DNA of 64,000 nucleotides from Planomonospora sp. ID82291 (lineage in GTDB: Bacteria > Actinomycetota > Actinomycetes > Streptosporangiales > Streptosporangiaceae). The position numbers and the translations under genes were made by a program. The stretch spans positions 434,001 through 498,000 of the forward strand of contig NZ_JABTEX010000001.1 in NCBI RefSeq assembly GCF_015711645.1, given 5' to 3'. How positions within the stretch are numbered: position 1 is the stretch's first letter; every line of letters starts with the position of its first letter. Shown here in pieces: positions 53,417-61,401 of this stretch. The notes beneath the pieces are model-generated. The model searched no databases and was not told the origin of the DNA. It worked only from the letters and a program-made list of their open reading frames with translations.

Positions 53417-54603
53417 GGCGCCAGGATCCGGCTGGGGCGGAAGCCGCGCCACTGGTTCGACGCGACCCGCAGGAAGTGGGCGAGGGGCAGCTGCCAGGTG
53501 TGCCGGGCGCTCACCCCGCGGCGCAGCATGTAGCCCAGGCCGTGGGTCCGGTAGATGCGCGCCCCGGCGGCGTGCGCGGCCTTCAGGAAGGCCGCGTCCA
53601 CCCCGCGGGGCAGGCCCGGGAACCCGCCGGTCTCCCGGAAGCGGTCGCGGTCCAGCAGGATCGTGCCGCCGGCCACGTGGTCGGACCAGACCTCGCTGGT
53701 GTAGTCGGTGCGCCGGATCGTCACGTTCAGAGGCTCCAGGTAGAAGAACTCGGCCGCCGTCCCCACGATCTCCGCCCCGGAGTGGGCGCGGGCCAGGAGG
53801 AGGTCGGCCAGGTGGTCGGGGCCGTACCAGTCGTCGTCGTCCCACTTGGCGACGTGGTCGCCGCCCGCCGCCGCCGCCGCCAGGTTGAGCACGTCCCCGA
53901 ACGGCGTCGCGGCGTCGGCCTCGACCACCGTGACGGGCAGCGGGCAGGCTCCGACCGCCCGCCGCACCGCCTCGTGGTCCGCGGCGAAGCCGTGCAGTCC
54001 GAGCAGGACCTCGGCCCGTACCCCGCGCTGCCGGGCGATCTGGCCGAGGGCGGACTCCAGCAGGTGGGGGCGCATGCTGGCCATGACGACGCTGACCGCC
54101 GGCGTCCCGTGCGGGACCGCTCCCCGGCGGTGGGCCTGGCCGTGGCGGCGCAGCCGTACGCTGTGCTCCTCGCGGCGCAGGGCCGCCGTGCAGTGCGGCG
54201 TGTCCCGCGCGGGTTCGGCGAGCCAGTCTTCCTCGGTGAGGAGGTCCGCGAGCACGGGATCGGCCCGGACCGCCCAGGCGGGGACCTTGTCGGCGTGGAG
54301 CGGGACTCCTGCGGCGGCGAGGTCCAGCAGCGGGGCCAGCACCGGGTGGGGGTCTCGGGAGGCCGCGACGGGGCCCCCCGGGGCGGCATCCACGGCGGGG
54401 TCCGGGGCGGGGTCCGGGGCGTGATCGGCGGCACGGTCCGGCCAGTGCACGCGCAGGCCCCGCAGCGCGTGCGGGTCGCCCTCGGGAACCGTCCACCGGC
54501 CGTGCTCCCAGCGCAGCGGGACCACCTCGCCCGGCGGGTTCCGCACGAAGCCCGCCGGGGTCGGGCCCGTCCCGCGCGCGTCGAGACCGACGACAGCTGT
54601 CAT
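53413..54603 (-). CDS. Family 2 glycosyltransferase, type B (B1)
   Basis: A 396-residue GT-A enzyme of the second type in the island. A short N-terminal module (GFVRNPPGEV, LRGLRVHW) and ALRREEHSVRLRR precede the catalytic domain. The latter has VSVVMASMRPHLLESALGQI, EADAATPFGDVLN, the acidic metal motif KWDDDDWYGPDHL (about 252-264), DHVAGGTILLDRD and ARHTWQ near the end. It lacks the ~200-residue N-terminal domain present in B2 and B3. AGGAA lies before ATG 54603. It is the first gene of the minus-strand B1-A2 unit. Confidence 0.85.
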   Translation of the reverse strand: MTAVVGLDARGTGPTPAGFVRNPPGEVVPLRWEHGRWTVPEGDPHALRGLRVHWPDRAADHAPDPAPDPAVDAAPGGPVAASRDPHPVLAPLLDLAAAGVPLHADKVPAWAVRADPVLADLLTEEDWLAEPARDTPHCTAALRREEHSVRLRRHGQAHRRGAVPHGTPAVSVVMASMRPHLLESALGQIARQRGVRAEVLLGLHGFAADHEAVRRAVGACPLPVTVVEADAATPFGDVLNLAAAAAGGDHVAKWDDDDWYGPDHLADLLLARAHSGAEIVGTAAEFFYLEPLNVTIRRTDYTSEVWSDHVAGGTILLDRDRFRETGGFPGLPRGVDAAFLKAAHAAGARIYRTHGLGYMLRRGVSARHTWQLPLAHFLRVASNQWRGFRPSRILAP

Positions 54604-54853
54604 GAGGGATTCCTGACTCGTTCGGATATGCGCCGATCCACCACCCTACGGATGCCAATACTAGGCAAACCGGATGAGGACTCCGCTGACAGCCGCCACA
54701 CATACGATCTTCGCATGACGGTGGCGCCCGGGGCGGTTCGGAGCGCCTCGCGGCGCGGGCGGGCGGCCCCGCCGCGCAGCCGGGCCGTGGAGGCGCCGAG
54801 CCTCTCGTGCGCGGTCGCGCCCTCCCGCGCACGGTGCGCCGTCCGGTGGGGGC

Positions 54854-54880
54854 GGGCCCGTACGGGCCCGTACGGGCCTG
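54854..54880. repeat. 10-bp palindromic tandem repeat
   Basis: GGGCCCGTAC is repeated head to tail nearly three times. Each unit is made of the palindromes GGGCCC and GTAC, so the array is symmetric on both strands. Confidence 0.8.
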
Positions 54881-54919
54881 CACGGAGGCCCGCCGACGGG
54901 TCCGCGGCGGGTCCCGCGC

Positions 54920-55018
54920 GAAGGCCTGTCGACGGACCCGCGACGGGTCCGCGAAGGCCCGTTGACGGACCCGCGGCGAGTCCGCGCGAAGGCCCGTCGA
55001 CGGACCCGCGACGGGTCC
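54920..55018. repeat. Three 31-bp palindrome-bearing repeats
   Basis: Copies lie at 54920-54950, 54953-54983 and 54988-55018. Each begins GAAGGCC and contains GGACCCG-CGA-CGGGTCC, an inverted repeat with 7-bp arms. The middle copy carries changes that weaken the symmetry. The array lies between the two divergent glycosyltransferase operons. Confidence 0.85.
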
Positions 55019-55148
55019 ATCTGAGGTCCCATTAGTCGTGAACGGGCATGTAAGTTGCCTACTTCCCCTAAAATCACCCTCACCTGCAGACGACACCCAT
55101 CTCGGGCGATCCAGCACATCGCCGCCGCCAGTCGTGAAAGGCCCGTTC

Positions 55149-55799
55149 ATGCGTTCTATGACGCCGCGCCGCCTCGCCGTGGTGGCCGCGACCGCGGGGA
55201 CCGCCGGAACCCTGGGGCTGCTCGTACTGGTCCTGCTCGGCACCGTGGACGCCGTGTCCGCCCTCCAGCTCGCCCTCTCCCTGGCCGCCCTCGCGGCGCT
55301 AGGCCTGGCCCTGCTCTCCGTACGGCGCGCCGACGGCAAGGTCCTGCGGCTGGACCGCAAGGTCGCGACCCTGCAGGAGCGGCTGGAACCGCTGCCGGAC
55401 CGGTTCGGCGAGCTCAAGGAGATCCGGGCCGGCCTGACCCGGCTCACCGCGGCGATCGAGCGCCTGGACGCCTCCGTGCGCGGTTTGGAGGACCGGAGCA
55501 CCGCCGGGACGGCCGACGTCCTGGCCGCGCTCGGTGAGGACAGGGTCGAGGCGGCGGTCCGCACCTCGGCCCACACCGGCCTGCTCCTGGAGATCGGTTC
55601 CGAGCTCCGCGAACGGATCGTCCCGGAGCTCCACCGCCTCTCCGACGGTCTCGCCCCGGTCTTCGATCCGGTCTTCGATCCGGCCTCCGATCCGGGCCTC
55701 GGACGCGATCCGCGGCCGGGCACCGCAGGCCACGAGGCGCCCAGCGAACGGCACGGCGAACGGCACGGCGAACGGCACAGTGGACGGCACAGTGGATGA
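55149..55799 (+). CDS. Membrane-anchored coiled-coil protein, unknown function
   Basis: A 216-residue protein I do not recognise. Two transmembrane helices at the N-terminus (LAVVAATAGTAGTLGLLVLVLL and ALQLALSLAALAALGLALL, each given within its core) are followed by a cytoplasmic coiled coil (KVLRLDRKVATLQERLEPLP, LTRLTAAIERLDASVRGLE). A helix with TGLLLEIGSELRERIVPELH and a repeat-encoded HGER-rich tail complete it. ATG 55149 has AAAGG eight bases upstream. It opens the operon with B2, A3 and B3 and may hold the enzymes at the membrane; this is inferred from position and shape. Confidence 0.72.
   Translation: MRSMTPRRLAVVAATAGTAGTLGLLVLVLLGTVDAVSALQLALSLAALAALGLALLSVRRADGKVLRLDRKVATLQERLEPLPDRFGELKEIRAGLTRLTAAIERLDASVRGLEDRSTAGTADVLAALGEDRVEAAVRTSAHTGLLLEIGSELRERIVPELHRLSDGLAPVFDPVFDPASDPGLGRDPRPGTAGHEAPSERHGERHGERHSGRHSG
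55746..55798 (+). repeat. 12-bp tandem repeat at the gene junction
   Basis: Four drifting copies of GAACGGCACGGC span the last codons of the coiled-coil gene and the start region of B2. They encode the RHGE tail in the first frame. Confidence 0.8.
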
Positions 55800-57819
55800 C
55801 ACCGTGGGTGCCCTCGCACGGAGCACCGCGGCGGAGCGGCTGCCGGCCGGGACGGAAGCCCTGCTGAGCGCGCTCCTCACCGGATCCGGTGAGCTGCTCC
55901 TGTGCTCGACCGGATTCGACGGGGACCTCGGCGAACGGGTCACGCGTCCGGACACCGCCGTGGCCGACCTCGACGCCGTCCCGACCGGCGCGGTCCTGGG
56001 CGGGGGCCCGGTCGCCCGGGTGGTCGTGCTCGCCCGCACGGTCACCGACCTGCGCCGGGCCGTGACCCTGCACACCCTGCTGCCGAAGGCCGCACGGGTC
56101 ACCGTGGCGGTGGCCGACACCCCGCCGCTGCGGCACGCGCCGCTCGCCTCCCCCTCCCCGCACGCCAACTGGCGCACCCTCCAGGACTGGCGGATCGGCC
56201 GGGTCGGCGACCGCTCCTGGACGGTGGAGGCCCGGTTCACCGCCCCCATGCAGGCCGGCCAGGTCCTGATCGCCGCGGCCCGCGCCTTCACCCCCGGCCG
56301 CCCCGACACGATGCCCCAGCCGGTCGCCGCCCTCGCCGGAGCGGGGGCCGCGCACTGGCGCCCGGCCGACCCCAACGCCACGCTGGCCGACGTGGACGGG
56401 CCGGTGCCCCCCCGGCACGCCGCCCCCGGCTGCGACCTCGCGCTGCGGACCGTGGACGCCGGGTCGCGGGAGTGGACCGACCCCGACGTCCCGGCCATCG
56501 AGCGCCCCGGGCCCGCGGCGACCTCCTGGACCCGCCTCGGCCGACCGGGCGGCCACCGGCTGAGCGCGGATCTCGACCTGTCCGGTCCCTCGGCGGTCCC
56601 CCCGGTGGACGAGCGCTCGGTGAACCCCACGGGCTTCGCCGCGGCGCCGGAGCTCGGTGTCGCCCGGCTCACCCAGCGGGAGGGCCGCTGGCAGGTCGTG
56701 CTCGACGGCGTCGGCATGGTGGCCTTCGCCGCCTCCGGCTGCGTCACCGACGCCGACGTCGCCCGGCTGCGACCACTGCGCGGGATCACCGTGGAGTGGC
56801 GGCCCGCCCACACCGGCCCGGTCGCCGCCGCCCGGGTCGTCACCGGGCTGGCCGCCGCCGGCGTCCCGCTGTCCGGTCCGGCCGTTCCCGTCTGGGCCGC
56901 CCCGCTGCTCGGCGAGCGCCTCACCGGCCTGGTCCAGGACGTCCGCCCCGAGGACCTGGCCGACGACTTCCGGCGCCAGGAGCACAGCATCGCGCTCCGC
57001 CGCTGCGCGCTGCGCGTCCACGGCAACCGCGCCCGCTGGGCGGAGTTCGCCCTCCGGGCCGGGCTCCCCGCCGCCGCCCCGCCCCGGGTGTCGGTGCTGC
57101 TGGCCACCCGCAGGCCCCACATGGTGGGCTTCGCCCTGTCGCAGGTCGCCCGCCAGCGCGGCGTCGACCTCGAACTCGTCCTGGCCCTGCACGGCGTCCC
57201 CGCGGACCTCCCCGAGGTCGCCGACGCGGTCGCCCGCTTCCCGCACCCCGTGACCGTGTACGAGGCCGATCCGGGCCTGCCGTTCGGCGCGGTGCTCAAC
57301 GGGGCCGCCGCCCGCGCCTCCGGGGCGTTCCTCAGCAAGATGGACGACGACGACTGGTACGGCCCCGACCACCTGGCCGACCTGCACCTGGCGCACCTCT
57401 ACACCGGGGCCGACCTGACCGGCGCCCCCGCCGAGATCGTCTACCTGGAGCAGATCGACACGACGGTGCAGCGCCGGTGGAACACCGAGACCTGGCAGGA
57501 CTTCGTGGCGGGCGGCACCCTCTTCCTGCCCAGGAACGTCTTCGAGGGCGTCGGCGGTTTCCGGCCCGTCGGGCTCACCGAGGACGGCCAGCTGCTGGAG
57601 GCCGTCCGGCAGGCGGGCGGGCGGATCTACCAGGCCCACGGGTTCGGCTACATCCTGCGCCGGCAGACCTCCTCCGGGCACACCTGGAAGGCGCCCGTCA
57701 CCACCTTCCTCGACCACCGGACGGTACGGCAGTGGCGGGGCTTCCACGCCGGCCGACTCATGGAACCGGGCACTGGACCGGGCACTGAACCGGGCACTGA
57801 ACCGGGCGCTCCCCGATGA
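55792..57819 (+). CDS. Family 2 glycosyltransferase, type B (B2)
   Basis: About 675 residues. The N-terminal ~240 residues form a domain shared only with B3 (VARVVVLARTVTDLRRAV, RVTVAVADTPPL) that I cannot name. The type B middle module follows (SVNPTGFAAAPELGVARL, ADVARLRPLRGITVEW). The GT-A domain has RRQEHSIALRR, VSVLLATRRPHMVGFALSQV, SKMDDDDWYGPDHL (about 515-528), WQDFVAGGTLFLP and GGFRPVG. A PGTE-repeat tail ends it. The start is uncertain: GTG 55780, 55792 and 55804 are in frame, and 55792 overlaps the upstream stop region. Its own stop overlaps A3 (ATGA 57816-57819). Confidence 0.8.
   Translation: MDDTVGALARSTAAERLPAGTEALLSALLTGSGELLLCSTGFDGDLGERVTRPDTAVADLDAVPTGAVLGGGPVARVVVLARTVTDLRRAVTLHTLLPKAARVTVAVADTPPLRHAPLASPSPHANWRTLQDWRIGRVGDRSWTVEARFTAPMQAGQVLIAAARAFTPGRPDTMPQPVAALAGAGAAHWRPADPNATLADVDGPVPPRHAAPGCDLALRTVDAGSREWTDPDVPAIERPGPAATSWTRLGRPGGHRLSADLDLSGPSAVPPVDERSVNPTGFAAAPELGVARLTQREGRWQVVLDGVGMVAFAASGCVTDADVARLRPLRGITVEWRPAHTGPVAAARVVTGLAAAGVPLSGPAVPVWAAPLLGERLTGLVQDVRPEDLADDFRRQEHSIALRRCALRVHGNRARWAEFALRAGLPAAAPPRVSVLLATRRPHMVGFALSQVARQRGVDLELVLALHGVPADLPEVADAVARFPHPVTVYEADPGLPFGAVLNGAAARASGAFLSKMDDDDWYGPDHLADLHLAHLYTGADLTGAPAEIVYLEQIDTTVQRRWNTETWQDFVAGGTLFLPRNVFEGVGGFRPVGLTEDGQLLEAVRQAGGRIYQAHGFGYILRRQTSSGHTWKAPVTTFLDHRTVRQWRGFHAGRLMEPGTGPGTEPGTEPGAPR
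57763..57808 (+). repeat. 12-bp repeat in the B2 3' end
   Basis: CCGGGCACTGAA-type units, three to four copies with single-base drift, encode the PGTE tail of B2 just before the overlap with A3. Confidence 0.8.
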
Positions 57820-59561
57820 GCGCGGCGACCGCCGGCGGGCAGCCGCGCGTCCGGCTCAACGACCACGGTCCGCTCGTCCCCGCCGGACTCGGCGGCTGGA
57901 CGCCGGTCAGAACGGTCAGCGTGGTCATCCCCGCCTATCGCTGCCAGGAGACGCTCGATCTGACGCTCGCGGCCCTCGCCGGGCAGAGCTACCCCGCGCA
58001 CCTGACCGAGGTGATCGTGGTGGACGACGGCGGCGGGCCCGCCCTGCGGATCGGTGAGATCGCGCCGGAGCACACCCGGATCGTCCCCAGCCGCCCCGGA
58101 GGCTGGGGCCGCGCGTGGGCCTGCCAGACCGGGGCCGATGCGGCCGAGGGCGAGGTGATCCACTGGCTCGACGCCGACATGGTCCCCTTCCGCGAGCACG
58201 TGGAGGCCCAGCTCCGCTGGCACCACCTCGCCGACTACCTGGTGGTGCTCGGCTCCCTGCGGTTCACCGACGTGTCCGCGGGCCTGCCCTCGGCGGCCGA
58301 GGTCCACGACGCGGTCGCGGGCGGCCGGGTGGAGGAGCTCTTCCCGCCGGAGAGCACCGAGCCGCACGACTGGGTGGAGGAGTTCCTCGCCCGCACGGAC
58401 GATCTGCGGGACTGCCCGATCGACGCCTACAACGTGCACTGCGGGGCCACCGCCTCGGTCTCCGCCCGGCTGCTGCGGGCGGCCGGGGGCATGGACACCT
58501 CCCTGGTGCTCGGCGAGGACACCGAACTCGGCTACCGGCTCGCCCAGCAGGGGGCGGTGTTCGTCCCCGAGCCCGAGGCCCGGAGCCGGCATCTCGGGCT
58601 GCACACCGTCGGCACGCGCGAGGCGGAGGTCAAGCGGCACAACTGGCCCCTGCTCGCCGAACGGGTGCCCGAGCTGCGCTGGCTGCGCACCCATCCCACC
58701 CGCCGCAGGCTGGTGCCGTACGTGGACGTGGTGGTGGACGTCACCGGTGCGCGCTACGAGGAGGTGCGCGCCACGGTCGACGGCGTGCTGGCCTCGACGC
58801 TGCCGGACCTCTCCGTGACGCTCGTCGGCCCGTGGAGCGCCCTGACCACCGATCGCCGCTCCCCGCTCGACGACCCGCTGCTGGACCTGCGGCTGGCCCG
58901 GGGCACCTACGAGCACGACGGCAGGGTCGCCTTCACCGAGGACCCGGGCGAGGACTCCGCTCCCGCGATGTTCCGCCTCCGCCTGCCCGCCGGGTGGGTG
59001 CCGGGCCCGGACGCACTGCGCAGCCTGACGGCCGACGCGGACACCGACTGCGCCGGGCTGGTCAGCGTCGTCCTGGACGGGCACGGCGACCTCGTGGTGG
59101 CCCGGCTGGAACGGACCGCCGCGACGACGCGCGCGCGGCTCCTCGCCTCGGCGGGCGAGGACCTCGACGACGTGGTCCACCAGACCTTCGGCACCCGGTG
59201 GACCAGCGGCGAGACGTGGGGGTTCCTCCCGGCGTCCTCGGCCGGCGCGCCGAGCAGCTCCCGCGCCAACGCCGAGCTCACCCGATTGCGGAACGAGGCC
59301 GGAAGGTGGAAGGCCGAGGCGACCCGGTGGAAGGGCGAGACCGCCCGCTGGAAGGCCGAGGCCGCGGAGCGCAAGAAGGACGCCGCGGAGTGGAAGGCCG
59401 AGGCGACCCGGTGGCGCAGGTCGGCCGTGCAGTGGCGGCGGGAGCTCTCCCAGCTGCGCAGGGCCCGCTACCGCTGGCGGCGCCGGCTCGCCGAGCGCGC
59501 CCCGTTCCTGCGCGCGGTCAGGAAGACGCTGAGCCGGCCCCAGGACTCCGATGATCGCTGA
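57816..59561 (+). CDS. Family 2 glycosyltransferase, type A (A3) with Trp-heptad tail
   Basis: A 581-residue type A enzyme. It has [52 protein letters not shown], metal motif LDAD (118-121) and GEDTELGYRLAQQGAVFVPE. The shared second domain (VRATVDGVLASTLPDLSVTL, FGTRWTSGE) follows. The tail contains seven tryptophans at 498, 505, 512, 526, 533, 540 and 554, all in one heptad register, within RWKAEATRWKGETARWKAEA-like sequence. The last residues are basic. The frame overlaps B2 by four bases and B3 by eleven, so the three are co-translated. Confidence 0.87.
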   Translation: MSAATAGGQPRVRLNDHGPLVPAGLGGWTPVRTVSVVIPAYRCQETLDLTLAALAGQSYPAHLTEVIVVDDGGGPALRIGEIAPEHTRIVPSRPGGWGRAWACQTGADAAEGEVIHWLDADMVPFREHVEAQLRWHHLADYLVVLGSLRFTDVSAGLPSAAEVHDAVAGGRVEELFPPESTEPHDWVEEFLARTDDLRDCPIDAYNVHCGATASVSARLLRAAGGMDTSLVLGEDTELGYRLAQQGAVFVPEPEARSRHLGLHTVGTREAEVKRHNWPLLAERVPELRWLRTHPTRRRLVPYVDVVVDVTGARYEEVRATVDGVLASTLPDLSVTLVGPWSALTTDRRSPLDDPLLDLRLARGTYEHDGRVAFTEDPGEDSAPAMFRLRLPAGWVPGPDALRSLTADADTDCAGLVSVVLDGHGDLVVARLERTAATTRARLLASAGEDLDDVVHQTFGTRWTSGETWGFLPASSAGAPSSSRANAELTRLRNEAGRWKAEATRWKGETARWKAEAAERKKDAAEWKAEATRWRRSAVQWRRELSQLRRARYRWRRRLAERAPFLRAVRKTLSRPQDSDDR

Positions 59562-61344
59562 GATCCGCGCCACCATCGACGAGGTGCTCACCCCCGGACG
59601 CCTGTCGAGCGCGCTCGTCGCCTGTGCGGGCTTCCCGCGGCCCGCCGAGGCCGTCGGTCCGCAGCCCTCCGCCCGCGTGGTGGACCTCGACCGCCCGGAG
59701 GAGACCGCGTCGCCCTCGGCCTCCCCCGGCGTGGTGGAGGGGATCGCGCTGATCCTCAGGACCCCCGCGGACCTGCGCCGGATCGTGCGGTCGGCGCCCC
59801 GGCTGCCCTCGGTCCGGCGGCTGGTGGTGCACGTCGTGGAGGCCCCGGAATGGTGGCATCTGCCGGCCCCGGGTGAGAACGGCTTCGCCGTGCGGGCGCT
59901 GGACTCCCTCCGGCTCGCCAGGCACGGCGCGACCGGCTGGATCGCCGAGATGCACTTCCGCGCGGCGGTCCCGCCCGCCGGCCTGCTCTCCTCGATGGCG
60001 GGTTCCCTCCGCTCCGGGCCTGCCGGTCCGGGTGGCCCGGACGGGCGGACCGGTCCGGGTGGCCCGGACGGGCGGACCGGGGCGTCGCCCGCGCGGACGG
60101 GTGCGACGGCCGGGCGGGTGCGCGAGCGGCCGATCCGCCCCGTGGACGAGCTGTCGGTCAACCCCGTCGGCTTCCTGAGCGGCCCGGAGCTGGGCACCGC
60201 GGATCTCCTGCGGCGCGGCGACCGCTGGGAGGCCGTGCTCGACGGCGCCCCGGTGGTCGCGTTCCCGGAGCCCCCCTGCCGGGTCACCGGCGTGGAGGTG
60301 GCCCGGTTGCGTCCGCTGCGCGCGGTCCGCGTCGATTGGCCCGCGCTGAGCGGGCGGCCTCAGCGAAGAGCCGGACGGGAGCACGCCGGGCCGGGACCTG
60401 CGGACGGGCACGGCGGGCACGGGGAACACGACGGGCACGGCCTGGCGGACCTCGTCGTGGCCCTGGCCGCCGCCGGGGTGCCGCTGCTCGTCTCCCGGAT
60501 CCCCGCCGGGGTCCGCCCCGTGCTCGGGGAGGGGCTGGCCCTCCTGCTGGAGGCCGCCACCCCGGAACTGCTCGCCGACGACCTGCGGCGCGAGGAGCAC
60601 AGCATCGCGCTGCGCCGCCGGGCGCTGCTGACCCACGGCCGCCGCGCCCGGGCGTCCCGGCCGGGGATCTCGGTGCTGCTGGCGACCCGGCGACCGGAGA
60701 TGGTGGGGTTCGCGCTCTCCCAGATCGCCCGCCAGCGCCTGGTCGACGCCGAGGTCGTGCTCGCCGCCCACGGCTTCTCCGCCGGCGAGGCGCTCCGCGG
60801 CGCGCCCGGGGCCGGGCCGTACCCGGTGACCGTCATCGAGGCGGACGCGGCGACGCCCTTCGGCGAGGTGCTCAACCGGGCGGCGGCCCGCGCGAGCGGC
60901 GACCACCTGGCCAAGTGGGACGACGACGACTGGTACGGCCCGCACCACCTGGCCGACATGCACCTGGCCCGCGTCTACACCGGCGCGGAGGTCACCGGCA
61001 CGTCCGCCGAGCTGTTCTACCTGGAGGAGCTCGACACGACCGTCCGGCACCGCTGGGCCGTGGAGACCTGGCAGGACTTCGTCGCCGGCGGCACGATCTT
61101 CATGCCCCGGGACGCGTTCGAGGCGGTGGGGGGCTTCCGGCCCATCAGGCGGACGGTCGACGGGCAGCTCCTGGAGGCGGTGCGGCGGGCCGGCGGGCGG
61201 ATCTACCAGACCCACGGCCTCGGCTTCCTGCTCCGGCGGAGCCGGCCCGACCGGCACACCTGGCAGGAGGGGACGGACTGGTTCCTGGAGCAGGCGGTCG
61301 AGCGGTGGGAGGGGTTCCGCCCGCCCGCCACCGTCACCGGCTGA
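59551..61344 (+). CDS. Family 2 glycosyltransferase, type B (B3)
   Basis: A 597-residue type B enzyme with the same architecture as B2. The N-terminal domain (IALILRTPADLRRIV, VRRLVVHVVEAPEWW) leads into an inserted Gly/Pro stretch encoded by a 27-bp repeat. SVNPVGFLSGPELGTADLL, RREEHSIALRRRALL and the GT-A core follow: VLLATRRPEMVGFALSQI, KWDDDDWYGPHHL (about 455-467), WQDFVAGGTIFMP and GRIYQTHGLGFLLRR. It starts inside the A3 gene with AGGA six bases upstream. B2 and B3 are clearly paralogues; B1 is a shorter third member. Confidence 0.85.
   Translation: MIAEIRATIDEVLTPGRLSSALVACAGFPRPAEAVGPQPSARVVDLDRPEETASPSASPGVVEGIALILRTPADLRRIVRSAPRLPSVRRLVVHVVEAPEWWHLPAPGENGFAVRALDSLRLARHGATGWIAEMHFRAAVPPAGLLSSMAGSLRSGPAGPGGPDGRTGPGGPDGRTGASPARTGATAGRVRERPIRPVDELSVNPVGFLSGPELGTADLLRRGDRWEAVLDGAPVVAFPEPPCRVTGVEVARLRPLRAVRVDWPALSGRPQRRAGREHAGPGPADGHGGHGEHDGHGLADLVVALAAAGVPLLVSRIPAGVRPVLGEGLALLLEAATPELLADDLRREEHSIALRRRALLTHGRRARASRPGISVLLATRRPEMVGFALSQIARQRLVDAEVVLAAHGFSAGEALRGAPGAGPYPVTVIEADAATPFGEVLNRAAARASGDHLAKWDDDDWYGPHHLADMHLARVYTGAEVTGTSAELFYLEELDTTVRHRWAVETWQDFVAGGTIFMPRDAFEAVGGFRPIRRTVDGQLLEAVRRAGGRIYQTHGLGFLLRRSRPDRHTWQEGTDWFLEQAVERWEGFRPPATVTG
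60023..60076 (+). repeat. 27-bp tandem repeat inside B3
   Basis: Two identical 27-bp units (60023-60049 and 60050-60076) encode a GPGGPDGRT repeat between the N-terminal domain and the rest of B3. Confidence 0.85.
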
Positions 61345-61401
61345 CCGGCCCCGGGACCGGGGGTCCGGGCCGCGCCGCGCGGTCCGTCCGGGTCCGCCGG
61401 G

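Larger units (their letters stand above)
54604..55148. other. 545-bp divergent control region of the glycosyltransferase island
   Basis: No gene is seen. From the B1 side it holds a possible minus-strand promoter (TAGGGT at about 54655-54645), then a very GC-rich centre with a 10-bp tandem repeat (54854-54880) and three 31-bp palindromic repeats. Near the plus-strand gene there is an AT-rich stretch with TAAAAT (about 55069-55074) as a possible -10. Confidence 0.6.

Noticed and set aside
54661-55119. 152-codon minus-strand frame in the island's divergent control region
   Set aside because: It reads through the palindromic repeats, is Arg/Pro-rich, has no convincing start, and repeats the same short phrase because of the DNA repeats.
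53417-55819. Minus-strand frame continuing upstream of glycosyltransferase A2
   Set aside because: The extra ~800 codons overlap B1 in another frame and the intergenic repeat region, with no family similarity. The real A2 start is GTG 53416.
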